Source: Acanthaster planci (taxonomy: Eukaryota; Echinodermata; Asteroidea; Valvatida; Acanthasteridae). From it: a DNA stretch of 64,000 nt. The DNA is taken from contig NW_019091362.1 in assembly GCF_001949145.1 (NCBI RefSeq), positions 1,498,301 to 1,562,300 of the forward strand, read 5' to 3'. The position numbers and the translations under genes are program-made. Of this stretch, positions 45,101 through 57,901 are shown in pieces; position 1 is the stretch's first letter; each line of letters starts with the position of its first letter. Below the pieces are notes generated by a model, which worked only from the letters and a program-made list of their open reading frames with translations, was not told the DNA's origin and searched no databases.

Positions 45101-46620
45101 TCGTACTGAAATTTCAGTTTGAATCTTTTGCAGATCATTTTAAACATTGGTAGTATCAAAAATGTGCAAAAATCTTAGAACATGAAATTAATCTGTGTCA
45201 TTTCCGACTTTCTCCACATTTAGCTTTGCCCAAATTTGCCTGGTTGTGACAAAATCATGTCTTGTCTTCAGAAATCGTGTGGTGAAGCCAGATTTTGCAT
45301 GGAAAAAGTAGACAGTGCTAATCCACACACTGTACATGTCACTTAAAATATGATGGACTGTATTGTCCGTCAGTAACAGGAGATTGACGTCACAGTCATC
45401 TTGGCCTTAACCAAAACAAACCCTTTGGTGACAAAAGGAATTAGATTAGCCAGTGATGTCTGTCACGTACTAGATTAGGCTCTTAATTTCTCATTCACTG
45501 GAACCTGTTCAAAGGCCGGATGGGACGTGAGCTATTTTGTAATTTCTCCCCAAAAAGGAATGGTCCAAGGCTGGCTTGGAGGAAAATTTATAGTGAGGTT
45601 CCACATTCAGGAGAACCTAGATCTGTTAACAGTACGTCCCTTTGAGAAGAAAAAGACTCCCCCCCACCTGCCCATTAAAAAAATAAATAAAACTTGAAAA
45701 TGTCTGAATTCTGTAGATTGCTTACTTCATGGGGATTTTAAAGAGCTTTAGTCTCCAGCCCATGGTCCCAGCTTCTCCTCAAACTTGCTTGCCTCAGCCC
45801 AGATTTGCCATAGTGTTTGGCACCTGTTACATCAAGTTGTTGTTACAGGGTGCCATTGTTTTTCCCCATGCCAGTCTTTGACAAGATACAGGCATGACAT
45901 TAAGTTTTGGGCATTTCTTCCTCGTTTAATTTAAAACCCTCAGACAGTTAAGTCAGAAAGATCAGAATAAACAAGCCTAAAATATATAGTCACAGGTGGT
46001 TGATATCAAAGATTAGGCCATTACCCTGAAGTAGTTTGCAGGAGTTACATGTAGCCTCGTCAGAAGGACTGTATTGAGCAAAATTAAACTTGCCATTGTT
46101 TATGTACCGGTACTTCGCTGCATATTGCTTGCGCTACTGTCTTAGTATTGTGGTCTAGTTCATCACAAGTCCTCAAGTCACAAGCATTTCACGGAAAAGC
46201 ATTCCTTTTGTCGGTGTGCATCCCCAATCACAAAATGAGGGGATGGGCGTTTGGGACTTGGTCTGCTGGGACGATATAAAATCAGATATTGCAATATGAG
46301 ACTTGTGAAGAAATTGCCAGGCAGGCACAAAATGACCTGTGACTGACAAGGGATTGACTGTAGTCACAGACTTAATTACAATTTTGCTATATGAATTTGT
46401 TTATCAGCAAGACAAATGTAAAGGACTTTTCGTAGTCGATGGAGTTGGCCATTGGTTTGTGGACTTGTGACTTCTGTGGTTCTATTTAAAGTGGATATTT
46501 TAGCTATTGAATTTACTGGAAGTCAAGCATGGGATGTATTATGACTGTAAATAGCATCTCTTGTAAACATAACCAATTGTTTCATTTGTTCAATAAATAA
46601 TTGTGTACATAACCAAAATG
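39190..46620 (+). other. Receptor 3' UTR (extent unknown) and downstream sequence
   Basis: No coding sequence was recognised. Transcript end is undetermined: AATAAA occurs at 45682-45691 (two overlapping copies in an A-rich stretch) and at 46592-46597. The latter lies in an A/T-rich setting followed by tgtgtac and is the better-looking site. The 159-codon ORF at 41746-42225 matches no family I know. A repeat end, 'gccagttcacacagccggcg', lies at 40234-40253. Confidence 0.4.
46592..46597 (+). terminator. Candidate polyadenylation signal (receptor gene)
   Basis: This is an AATAAA hexamer 7.4 kb after the receptor stop codon. It would imply a very long 3' UTR, so an earlier non-canonical signal is equally possible. 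Confidence 0.2.
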
Positions 46621-49600
46621 TTTCCTGCAGCCTCCCTGTTGTGTTGTCTTAGCCAATTCTTTACAGCTTAACAAAGTCTTGAAAATTTGCTGAGCCAAAG
46701 TTCATTAAAAAAAAATGCACTTGAAGCACTTGCTCAAGATGAAGTATTTACAGAGTTACTACCCAAGGTATTAGATATTGACTAAACTTGAAAATTACCA
46801 ACAGGACAGATAAAAGAAATCTCGAAAGTGAAATCATATTGCAAATTGCATGAGGGTAAAATTTGAGGTACTGGATTAGGAAATTTGTGTATTTATGAAA
46901 GCGGCAGTGCTAATTATGATCAATATGAAAAACATGGTTTGAAAGAAGACCGGAAGTGATTTTACAAAGAAAGAGTTTTAAAAGGTAAATCTAATATGAG
47001 AACAATTAAGACACAAAACTTGTCAGGAATTCTTTTTTTAGGTAGTATGGGAGGCGGGCCAATCCAGTGTTTTCCACATTTTAGGGCATAAGAATATGCA
47101 TGGCTTTTAGAAAATACACGTACATCTGTATGTTCATATATCCATTTGATGCTGAAATCTTGAATATGTTGGGGGAAACTAAAATGAAGTGGAACTCCAA
47201 AAAGATTTGCTCATGCTTTCTCATTTTTGTTTCTATTTTATGTTTTTGTTTCATGTTACACTGGGTGACCATTTTTTATATTAAATTTATCTTGAGTAGT
47301 TTAACTCGGCAATACTCAAAGAAGCATGACCAGCATTACTTCTTCATTGGTTTGGAAAGTTCACGTGGATTGTATCAATGTAGTCTCTCCTCAAGATGCT
47401 GTTTTATTCCAGACGTGCATTTGCTTTTCCTGCACTTGAACATTTAGAACTAAAATTTGACTTCATGGAGGGGGCAGGGCTTACAACTATTTAGCAGATC
47501 TGTCTTATTTTGCAGGAAAGATTAACACGGCTTTTCACTCTCTTTTCCTAGTCATGGAATGGAGCCACTCATTTTCCCGATCATATTTATTACATCAGGC
47601 AAGTTCTATAGATCACAATGTCGTCCGGGAGTCTGGTTGTTTCTTGATCCACGTGTCTGGTGGCAGAGTCTTTGGCAACGAGCTGAAAACATCTGCTGAA
47701 CTGATTGGACACGTGCCAAGGCAAATCGCTTCTATGGAAGGATCGAGGAATGCCAATCTGGGCCACATTGTGGTAACTTGAAGGAGGTAATGTTGTTGAT
47801 CCGTTCCCAGTGAGGTTACCAATAGAATGAATTCTTTTAAAGGAGGGGGGGAGTGCACTTTTTTTCAAGAGGGTACTGCAAGCACATTAACTGTAGCTTG
47901 TGCACAGGCTGTGTACACTTCCAAATTTTAAATAGAAGGGGGGGCAGCAGGGGCCCAGGGACTTGCTCCTTTGTTAATATGCCACTCCTCATTCCAGGAG
48001 AAGACACCACTTTCAACCCAGTCATTTTGGTGTGCCTTTGCTTGCTGTATCATCTTCGTCAGCTTCTCATTGATCAAAGGCTTCTTCCATGCCTGGTGTG
48101 ACTTCAGGACAGCAACCCACGAGTTTGTTACGGACTGCCCTTGCTGAATATGTTACATTAGTCACAGCCTCTCACTCCTTAAAGGTCACTGGAGGTCAAA
48201 TGATAATTCCTCAGGCTTGAACGGATGAGACAGTGGACATCCCGTACAGCAGATACATGTCTCCCTCTCCATCCACCGGGCTGCAGTTAGGTGTTTACGG
48301 GCTCCTTATGCCTCATTTTAGCGTAGTCTCATAAACAGGGAACTATTTATTCACCAGTTTCTTAAATTACTGTAGCCTTGTTCTGGTGGTATCGGAATGA
48401 AAGTCTTTGTTGCATCGCTCTCAGAGGTTGAAAAGTATACCACATAATTATGGTAATCTGAAACAATTTCTAATGTTTGGATACGGTATGGATAGGTAAT
48501 TTAGAAAAAAGGATCATCAAAGGAGACAACCGAAACCATCCAAACGGGATTTAAGAAAATGTATCAAATGTCATTCGGACAATCTTGAATCATTTAAGTA
48601 TTGTATATTAACCAGTAATAATGTGATAAAATATAAGTGCTCCAACAATTTTCCAGAGCTGTGTGTCTTTAAATGACAATTTTTTTTTCATTTAATTAAC
48701 TGCTTTGTGCTGTTCTGTGTAGATTCATATTTAGTTTGTTGGTCGGCTTGTTTGGCTTTGTCTACTTGATTGGTTGGTTGATTTGGGGGGCACTTAAGAG
48801 GGGCTGGAATGTGTCAAGGAACATTTCCGGGCCAATTCTGGACTAATGTTGTTGATGCATGCACACCACTCAACAAAACCTTTTGCAACTCACAAGATGT
48901 CTGCTACAATACAGTAAATATTTCAACTAGTATACGGATATATATTTTCATCTGAGCATAACACTAATCAACCAACTGCTCATGTACAGTAGTACTTGTA
49001 TGGTAATGCATGAATACACAAACTGCAGCAGATGGGATTATTTTACACCAGATGTCTCTGCTAAGTCCCAGGTCCCAGACAAGAGACAAACAAACGACTC
49101 CATTTTCCTATTACATTACTTTTTTTTTTAACGAGACACGAGACAGTGCTCGTCCCAGGCCTGTGAAAATAAAAGCGTGCATTCTTTTGCTTTGAATGCG
49201 AGCATGATGTGGGCAGTGTCCTGGATTGTGCAATTTTCTGGACTATTGTTAAAGTACATTAGCACTGTCAAACTGGACCCTACTCAAGTCTACTGCTTCT
49301 TCTTGACAATTTAGTACTCTACGGTAACTTTGCAAGTTTGCAGCATCAAATGTCCACGCCAAGTGGTTCCTGAGTGTAAAAAAACAATAAAAATGCATTT
49401 TAGAAATGCATTCAATTTCATCCTGTGGGCAGTTGCTATAATAGTGACGTATTGACACTGGTTTTCATTGCCATTACAAATTCACCCTTTTGGGGGTGTG
49501 GCAGCCATTTTACAAATAGGAGGCCTTCATTATGCCCATTGTGCCATAGCTGTGTCAACCATCAAAAACATTTTCTTTCATAAAGATGTCTGTGCGAAGT

Positions 49601-52600
49601 TCTCTGTAAAAATCTGCCACAATTGTTTACTCAGCATGTCACCATTCACTAATTCCTTTTGACCTCAACAGTACAGCGTGGGTGCATTCTTAGAACCTTT
49701 CCAAAGGCCTTTTGTATAGGTACTTAATCCGTGCCCAGCCCCAGTCCAACACTATTGCTATGTGTTCATTTAGCATTGCAATTCAGGACTGAAAACCATC
49801 CTCCTTCATAGCTAAGCTTTTGTGCAAACAGCACCTCTATATAGGTTGACAGAGTCCTGTTCTACTGAAGTGCACCATAGAACTATTAAATGCAATAGCT
49901 GCATGGAAATACCATCTGAAGGCAGGGCACTACTCTTATCGCATACAAAAACAAAGTTTCAAGTCCATATTGCCAAATACGGGTACAAAGACTTAGTACA
50001 CACACAGTTTGCCAATTGATGTGAATAATGCTGATATTCTACAAAACACTATATACACGAAAATCCGTTTTCAGCCTAATTCAAACACAATGCTTACGAA
50101 CAAAAATAGCCCAGTGATTACTTTTTTAATACGAGCATTTAGCATTAAAGTATGAATACAATGATTGACAACCATTTTGAATGAATACAAACTCCACAAC
50201 AGTAAACATTATTTGGGACTGACACTCCCAAGCAGCTTGATGCTTCCATGGAGGAAGGATTCCTCCATGATACTGCTAACTTCCAATACACGCAATGCAC
50301 TGAAAGCACGCTCAGAACAAGTAAGCACTGTACATTTTTGCAAATGTGCATGTACAAGTACGTTTGTAATTTCTTACATTGGTTTTACTGTTGAATACAT
50401 ACTGCGGGTTAAAAATACCAGAGCATTAACTCATTTTGTAAAGTGAACCCTGCTGGCTACATCCATGCGCAATCCATGAATTAGTGCAGATTTAGCATGG
50501 CTAATTGCATATCTGCATAAACTATATTCTCCACTACATGTAGTATGCATGTACACTAGAGATGAAGTTTGCTGAAGTTTGCATGCTTACATAGTATATT
50601 ATACATGTACTTGGGCAATACACATATAACACAATGTTTGAGATTCAGTCCATCTGATCTTATGTTCTACAAATACACACATGAACTTACACATGTAATC
50701 TGTGCTCTTCAGAATGGCTTCAAGGTCTTTGTGCGCAATGGAATAACGAGTTAGATCTCTAGTAATTTGATACAGCCCTATGATCAAACATTATCCATGT
50801 ACATGTACGAGTACATGTAGCTTTCCTTTAAAAATGAGGGTAATTTAAGATGTCCTACTGATTTGCTGTGCTAATAATCTGTTTACTGTATCTACCCTCA
50901 AGATGGTGGAACACTGCCATTGTTTCTTGGTGATACATGTTGGTCTGGCATTCTAAATGTATGCACTGAATGTGCACTGTTGGTTTCCTGTGCACCCACA
51001 GTGTCAGTATTGAGAGATTCAGGATTTGAAAACGCACCTACTGTACATGTACATGCATATATTGTATGTACAAAGGAGTTCAAATGTCAGTCTTTGCACA
51101 GATTTCAATGCTCTCTATGCACAACATGCAAAGGAATGCAATCAAGAGATGCCTGAAATTATCCAACGCAATCCAACAGAATTCCTTGCTGATGGATTTG
51201 TCTGGAAACTGCACTCGTGGTAATAGTTAATTGTACTAAAATGCGCAGAGGTACATGGGTGAGCTTCTCACATAATCACAAACGTGTTGTTCTTTCCTTG
51301 AGGTTTCCAGCATATTAACCCATCCTTTCTTATTCTTTATCTCCATGAATGGGCAAATGGCAGCACTCAGGAAAGCTTTTACTGGAGAGCCCAGAGACCT
51401 GCAGATACGTGTTTTCTTTTAAAGCACACTTCTGAAAAAGCTGGGTTCACATTCATTATTTTGTAAGTGACTTGTGGAAAAATATAATCTACTTTCAAAT
51501 TTTGTACAATGTCAATCAGGAGACCTGGTACAGAAAAAACACTGCATGTGTAAAACTGCATGAGCTCTTTAAAAGATACTTGCTCGGACAGATCTTCCTT
51601 CTCACGGAAGCCAAAAACAATAGATGTTAATCGACCAAAAGACTAGCGTTTCAAAAAAATTGAACTTGGCAGTACTCTTTAATTTCAGTGATACATAAAT
51701 CAATGTTGCTAAGCAACATATCATCCCCACAGACATTCTGTACTTTTATTAAAATGCAAATCCATCTGTTCCACAGCTACAGGCTGATGGGAGACTTCCA
51801 CTAATAGTACCTTGGACTGTTACAAATTTGTCAAGAATACACACGGTAAAATCATCACACACATAAATCCTCAATTTAAGATAAAGTACCCCTATGATAT
51901 ACGCATACGTGTACTCTTCTTTGGTTATACAATTTAACACTGGTCAGGAAAGGTTTTGTCTTAACAACTTTGACTACAGAACAGACCCCTGCTAAACCCA
52001 CGTATACTGCAGTAGAACCTTGAAAATGTCTTGGAAAAGTTGGCAGACCTGCAGTGTATTCCCTGTACATGTATTTCCAGACAGATCCTTTCCTGATCCT
52101 TTTATATCCACTAGGGAGCCTTTGAGGAATTTGAGGGGACTATGGAAGATAGTGTCCAGCCAGTGGACAATACTTGGGATGTCATATGAAGGTCACTATT
52201 ATTGACCTGATGCATAAGATAGCTTTTCCAGTCATCTGTCATGATGAAATGATGCCATAGTGTGTGTACACCATTGGTTTCCCATATAGTGGAGGATTTG
52301 GTGGGGACTTCAGCAAGCTTAAGTCAACTTGGCTGGGGAAATGGGTCTAGGCATGATTTGTAGAGCTTAATGTATTAAACTAAAATTCAACGTCAATGTG
52401 TGCAACTAAAATTCAGAAAGCAGTAAATTATGCAATATTTCACTAAAACTGTTTCGAGTATACAAGCTATTTGTGAACTAAATCATATATTATTTGTACA
52501 TGTATGTCTTGTGCATATAGAAGGACCTCAAATATATGAACTTGAGTACTTATATGCTTTGAACCCTCCCTTCCCTATCCCCCTACCCCCCCTACCAGCA

Positions 52601-52917
52601 AAGCGACAGGCTGTTAGGAAAAATGTGAACTTGGTGAAGGGCACACGTGCTAAAACGCTAGATTTGAACAGAAGTCGGTCTCCCGCACCAAACGTGCATG
52701 TGACTATGCGAGCCTGTGACACGTTGTCACTAAAGTTCCTTCTCTCATTCCTTAACCCTACCCCCCCCCAAGGGTTGCTGGCCCTAACCTTCTCCATTCA
52801 CACAAAGTGAAACACCCGTATCGGACTTTGTGTACAGAGGCTGTTGGACTTTGTTTTTCTGAGGTATGCCAAACCCAATGCAAAAGCCAGCTGTTATGGG
52901 CCTACCAGACCTATCCC

Positions 52918-52954
52918 CACAGAATTAAACACTTTACTACTGTTTAATTCTGTG
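52918..52954. repeat. Perfect 14-bp-arm hairpin
   Basis: CACAGAATTAAACA is followed by a 9-base loop and TGTTTAATTCTGTG. The arms match without mismatch. Confidence 0.8.
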
Positions 52955-53818
52955 TGGTTGGAAGGTTAGGGCTAAGGAGCGGGCAGACCACCTCATCAAG
53001 TGCTGCCCTGGGGTGTTTTGACAGTTGTGACGCATACGCCAAAGTGTGACATGTGTGCATCTGCCAGTTAACGTTTGCGGCCGACATATATGCAGTGTGG
53101 TTATGGGAGACAGCAGCATGAGCTACAGTTATTGGCCCATGTGCAAAGTTGGAGGGACCTATTGAATTGTCCATCACCTACAAACAATCACAAAACCCGA
53201 CATCAGTCACATCTCTTTTTTAAAAAAAAGGTCAGCGCTATTGCTGATCCATAGACTTAGACTTGTAGTTCAAGTCGCGTGAAAAATATGATACCCAATT
53301 GTCATTAAGTACATGTATTACGTAGAGCAGCACGTTCGCGATGCAACATTCACAAGACATTTCGCAATTTATCCTACACAGTACTTCAGTACTGAATTAC
53401 TTTCTTAATCAATTTTAAAATTTGATGAATGAGTTGCTAATTATTTATGCCATGCTACTACATTGTACCACACAGATTATACCTTTAGGTATATTTACAC
53501 ACACAGAGAACACCATTATCAAATTCAGAGATTGACAATCTACATACCTGTATATTAAATGAATATCTAATCAGTAAATAGCTTACTACATTTATAATTC
53601 AGTCAAAGCCATGCGCATATTCACCCTAACCCTCCCAGAGAATATTTAAGATTGCATTGACCAGTACTTTACACAAAGCTTGATGCTCTAAAAAATCTTA
53701 AGGTTAGGATGTGCAACCCTGTGGTCAGGGTTTGTAACTCACCATCATAGGGTCAGGTGTTCAAATTCAGAAATGGGTGTATACGTACTCCCGGGGAACA
53801 AGGGGAGATGATGGTTGC

Positions 53819-53889
53819 TGTGCTTGATAAGCCATGTGCCATAAGCCATGTGCCATGTGCTATAAGCCATGCTTGATAAGCCATGTGCA
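53819..53889 (+). repeat. Short tandem repeat based on ataagccatgtgc
   Basis: The units gataagccatgtgcc, ataagccatgtgcc, atgtgctataagccatgc and ttgataagccatgtgc follow one another with small insertions. Confidence 0.8.
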
Positions 53890-54157
53890 CTTTAAATGGC
53901 AGCATTGAGCTATATACATGTACGTGCTCTACCCACAGATTTCAGGAATGCTTCTGATAGTGGTCTGGTGAAAAGGGATTATAATGTTTGGTGCCTCGAG
54001 CAACAGTACCAGTGAAAGTGGATAACAAAAGATATGCCATTGGTTTCTGGCACAGTGAAGGATTTTGGAGGATTCGGGAAGGTTCCAGGTAAAAAATAGC
54101 TTTATGGTAGGGTTAAGGCACAGCAAACCGGTGATAAGGGATACACAAGCTACCGGT

Positions 54158-54811
54158 CTAAGGTTGATCTATCGGGTCGATGGGGTTGTCATGAAGTTTC
54201 AATTTACTGATCTTGAGATCGTCGGGCGATGTTTCCACACGGTTGTGCTGTACCCACAATTCTTCCAGCTTCATCTGGCCCACCTCGGCGGGGACATCGG
54301 TGATCTTGTTGTAGTCCAGGACCAGGATCCGCAGCCCGGTCATCTTGGTGATCTCTGGTGGGATGACCTGGACGCTGTTGTGTTGCATGTGGAGCTCCCG
54401 GAGGCGGGGCATCTTGAATACGACTGGTGGGATGGCGTCAAACTTGTTGTTGTCTAGAATCAGCTCCTGCAGCTCGTCTAGATCCTCCATCTCGTCTGGG
54501 AGCGTGGACAGCTGATTGCCGCTCAGGTTGAGCGAGCGCAGGCCGGCTAACTGGCCGATTGAGGGCGGCAGGGTGGTGAACTGGTTGTTGGTCAGGATGA
54601 GGAACTCAAGCCTCTTCAGGCCCTTCAACTGCTCCGGGAGCTCGCTGATCTGGTTGTTGCTGACGTTGATGCCGATCAGCCGGCGGCCCTGGTTGTTGTC
54701 GATGGTAGGGATCTCATCTAGGCTCTCGCCCGCCATGATGAGGGCGGGACCTAAGTTACCATCCTTGTCCAGCTGCTGCTCATAGTTGAGTCTCTTCTTC
54801 CCCCTATACAT
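54158..54811 (-). CDS. Small leucine-rich-repeat protein (217 aa)
   Basis: This is a single coding exon on the minus strand, stop TAG at 54160-54158. From about residue 45 it is a run of about eight short LRRs of the 23-residue intracellular type: LIGINVSNNQISELP, LEFLILTNNQFTTLP, LRSLNLSGNQLSTLP, LQELILDNNKFDAIP, LRELHMQHNSVQVIP, LRILVLDYNKITDVP and LEELWVQHNRVE. A short cap ends HDNPIDPIDQP. The N-terminus is charged (MYRGKKRLNYEQQ), with no signal peptide or membrane segment, so a cytosolic or nuclear scaffold of the SHOC2/LRRC type is likely, partner unknown. The start is chosen at 54811 because the frame upstream crosses a good acceptor (ccttatgacag, exon from 54866), and the best candidate upstream exon carries a stop and no ATG in this frame. 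A protein starting further upstream remains possible. The exact family is not recognised. Confidence 0.82.
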   Translation of the reverse strand: MYRGKKRLNYEQQLDKDGNLGPALIMAGESLDEIPTIDNNQGRRLIGINVSNNQISELPEQLKGLKRLEFLILTNNQFTTLPPSIGQLAGLRSLNLSGNQLSTLPDEMEDLDELQELILDNNKFDAIPPVVFKMPRLRELHMQHNSVQVIPPEITKMTGLRILVLDYNKITDVPAEVGQMKLEELWVQHNRVETSPDDLKISKLKLHDNPIDPIDQP

Positions 54812-54866
54812 GACTACTCCTGCAATATGTGGATTTCTTGGTGGGTTCTTTCGACAATAATTACAC

Positions 54867-56080
54867 CTGTCATAAGGGAACATTGAACAAATCAGTGATA
54901 AGACCTTCATTTCTCCAACTTTTTTTATCATTTTCACGTGAAATAGAGCCTCTCAGTTTCTGTAACGTCATACACATCATGATAGCCAAGATAGATACAC
55001 TGTACAGTCAACACAGCATTATGCTGTGGGCATCAAACACCATTGTGCGTACAATGCTGTGACAGCATTACATATGACGATCATATCACTGTTGGCTAGC
55101 CAAACTAGCCACTTTGTGAAAAATATGACCAAAACAATTTTCCTCAAATCATGCTGAACACATTTTTTTTCAAGTTGAATACACTTATCTTCAATGAAAA
55201 TACAAGGTGAGATGAAAATCTGTGAGGGAAGAGATCCAAGTATGGACATCGCCAATTTTCCAAAGTGATTTCTCAGCCACCAGAAAGTGATAATACGGGA
55301 AAGAGTTCCATGCCAACTAATGACTTATTAGCTGTCAGAAAGCAACAATGTAGGAAAAAAAACCCAAGTTGATTATCGTTGATTTACCCTAACGTAGCAC
55401 AGCCCCTGATGTGGCCCACTTTCATTTCTTGCCTCTTGTGTCTTACTGGACATGCTGGAGCAATATTTTTACCTCAAATTTCACAATCAGTAAAACTTTA
55501 TCTAACTCCTATTATTCTGATTCATAAATTGAAATTTTCGTGTATCTGCTAAAAAGTTCTGATGAAATTTCATTATCACCTGATGTTACAAATTTATTAT
55601 CACCTGATGTTACGAATTTTTCTGACGCGCAAAATGAATGCTTCTAGAATGTGCTCAAAAATATGAAAATAATCTTCTATTTTTCAGACCAGTTACCAGG
55701 GGTTTGTCCTTTTCTCAACAAGTATGACAGGCCGGATGTCAAGTGATGTCTGTGTTTAGTTTAGAATGCTCTGTCAATGTCATGTCTATGGCCGAAGTTG
55801 GGCGGGGCTCTGTTTTCCAGAGCGCGTGTACATGGAGTACATGTAACATGTATGGGTGTGGGAGAGCCACGGGTAGGGGTTCGTCGTCCGCCGCGCTTCC
55901 ATGGCATGCATCGAACGTAGCGTGTTGTCCTTGTTAAAAATAGCAGACGCCGAACTCAAGCGTGTAGGGTACACACGTAAGCCATTAACGCGATCCGCCG
56001 TCAAAGATGAGAGTTGTGCGGGACTGTTTCTAGCAGCTGTCTAAACATACGCCAACATCTGTCCGACGTCATAATCTTAC
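54867..56080 (-). other. Probable intron of the LRR gene
   Basis: The acceptor (minus strand) is cccttatgacag next to 54866 and the proposed donor is GTAAGA at 56080-56075. It holds a two-copy 26-bp tandem repeat, tatcacctgatgttac..., at about 55574-55623 and otherwise nothing distinct. Confidence 0.45.
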
Positions 56081-56320
56081 CTTTTTCGAAAGTGCTGATA
56101 TTTGCAAGAGTTTGGCCCAAGACAGCTTCAAAAATACGACAAAAACATGAAAAGTTCTACAGGCGCGGTGGGTTTCGGTGATCTAGTCAGAGACCTGACC
56201 CGTCCGTGTGAAACTATCGTTGAGTTCCGTGAATGGCGCTTGGGTGCTTGTCTTGAACTTGATAAAACTGGCCGCGAGAGGTCGCTCTCCGTTGTGAAAG
56301 ATGAAGGGGCGTGACAAAAG
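55780..56320 (-). promoter_or_regulatory. CpG-rich region: likely promoter and non-coding first exon of the LRR gene
   Basis: This is one of the few CpG-rich islands of the window (cgtcgtccgccgcgcttcc, gtaagccattaacgcgatccgccgtc, ggcgcggtgggtttcgg). On the minus strand, a consensus donor GTAAGA follows TTTCGAAAAAG, ending an exon at 56081. The frame that would join the LRR exon has a TGA about 50 bases upstream of that donor and no ATG after it, so the exon would be 5' UTR. The transcription start cannot be set. Confidence 0.35.
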
Positions 56321-57180
56321 TGGTTAATTTTAAAAGGGGGTGGGGTGGGTGGTACTGTAACTATGTTCGCATCATTCGAGTGCAGTACCAGTATATAAAG
56401 TGCAAATGGGAACAGAAAGAGAAACTGTTTTCCTGAAATAGTTTCAGCAAAGTATTTGGCACGATTTGGGTTTTTAAGCAATTCTTCTGGCATCATTTCT
56501 AAAAAGAGGACTCACACATACATGTATCTGCATTTTACTTTTTGGCTATAATGCATTGCTTCAGTTTGTACAAAATTAATTCAAATTGAAGATGCTGGTA
56601 ACTACTTTGGGTTTTTAAGGTGAGGGAACCACAGAGGGACAAGATGACAAACACGAGGGCTATTTCTCTTTCAAAAACTTTGTGAAATTTAAACAAAACA
56701 TCTTCAAAATTTAGTCTTCTATTGCACTTTCAAAATCTAAATATTGTACAAAAATCATAGACAATCTAAACAAAAGGTTCCAAGTAAAAAAATAAGACAA
56801 ACTATCACTGTAGACACTAGACAGTGCTCCTCTCATACTCCACTTAAAAACCTTTCTTCGAAACACTCCCCCACAAATGTAGTGCATGAAACCCGAAAAA
56901 GGTGTTTCAGATGTGCTATACAAGTATTTCATATTCCTTTGTGGGATGGATCAAATATCTTTGTGTCAGTCAGTCCTGCTGGTTAATTTCAAAATGTCCA
57001 AAAGTTCATGTCAGCGTTAGGGGTACATCTACTGTAAGTGAACCACTTGATACAGTGTCTGAAAACGTGAAGTTTCTAGAAACTTCAACCTGGAACAGGG
57101 CCTTGTTTCGTTTATCTGTGGGTATGCACTCAAACACTGGAACAGGCATTCTTTAGGAAAAAAGAAACATAGAGTGCAAA
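56321..57180. other. Intergenic interval between the LRR gene and JMJD4
   Basis: The two minus-strand genes are in head-to-tail order. Nothing recognisable is present apart from ordinary AT-rich sequence and short ORFs without homology. Confidence 0.6.
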
Positions 57181-57186
57181 TTTATT
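57181..57186 (-). terminator. Candidate polyadenylation signal of JMJD4
   Basis: AATAAA on the minus strand lies 68 bases after the JMJD4 stop codon, giving a short 3' UTR. Confidence 0.5.
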
Positions 57187-57253
57187 TAATTCACTTCCAA
57201 CTTGAGTACCCCGAAAGGAAAAGTAGCATATTTGTCAAGTTTTGAGACCATTC

Positions 57254-57901
57254 CTAAACTAGGCCCTCAGTGACGCAAATAATTTCCCCAATGACCTGCT
57301 GTGGATCTACACACAAGCTTCCAGTTTCTAGCCGGCAAAAATCTTCATTTTCTCTCAGTGATTCCAAGATCATTCCAATACGACACAGATCAAATATCAT
57401 ATGCCATACTGTGGACCATCTGGATGTGGTATCACTATCACAGATACATGTACATTCTTCAGAACATGGTGATGAAGGCTGATTTGGGTCAGCACTGCCC
57501 GTGTGGTCGTTAGTAGCTCTGTCCATATCACTTGGCGTAGCTGTTTCATCGGTGTTTGACAGAATTCTTCCTGCACCTCGTGCGCAATGGGAGGACTGCC
57601 CCTCCAACTCTACTGTGCCTCGGGAATCTTCAACTGAAGAAGGTTTCAGGATTTCCCCACTGACAGTAGATTCAACTGTTCTTTCAGGATTTCCTGATGA
57701 CAATCTTGTATTGAGACCATGAAGCTCCTGGGATCTCTTGGAGCGATCAAGAGGTTTGTCGGGCTTGCTGTGTCTGCTGTTTGAACATTTTCTTGAGCTC
57801 TCACTGTAAAGCCGCAATTGGTCAAGACGAGGCTCAGCCACTGTCCACAGCAACTGCAAGAATTCTGGGTAGTCTATTCCAGTGTTGGCTTTCATTATCA
57901 T
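57254..57901 (-). CDS. JMJD4: JMJD4 last exon, with long low-complexity insertion
   Basis: The acceptor is atatgatttcag, phase 0; 648 nt, 215 residues, stop at 57256-57254. The opening MIMKANTGIDYPEFLQLLWT and the closing block VWHMIFDLCRIGMILESL fit the JMJD4 C-terminus. Between them are about 110 polar residues rich in Ser, Thr, Asp and Arg with no fold expected, plus a short cysteine cluster CSEECTCICD. The insertion is in frame, so it is probably a disordered loop rather than an error. Confidence 0.85.
   Translation of the reverse strand: MIMKANTGIDYPEFLQLLWTVAEPRLDQLRLYSESSRKCSNSRHSKPDKPLDRSKRSQELHGLNTRLSSGNPERTVESTVSGEILKPSSVEDSRGTVELEGQSSHCARGAGRILSNTDETATPSDMDRATNDHTGSADPNQPSSPCSEECTCICDSDTTSRWSTVWHMIFDLCRIGMILESLRENEDFCRLETGSLCVDPQQVIGEIICVTEGLV

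Larger units (their letters stand above)
46621..54157. other. Intergenic DNA without recognised genes
   Basis: Only short, family-less ORFs are present. Small structures seen are a perfect hairpin at 52918-52954 and a short tandem repeat at 53819-53889. The 3' end of the minus-strand LRR gene transcript must fall in the right part of this interval; I could not identify its polyadenylation signal. Confidence 0.6.

Noticed and set aside
52430-52810. 126-codon ORF with a proline-rich stretch
   Set aside because: The proline-rich part comes from a C-rich low-complexity tract; no domain and no splice context.
54812-54937. N-terminal extension of the LRR reading frame
   Set aside because: It reads back across a convincing acceptor (ccttatgacag), and the extra residues up to the first ATG look like intron sequence.
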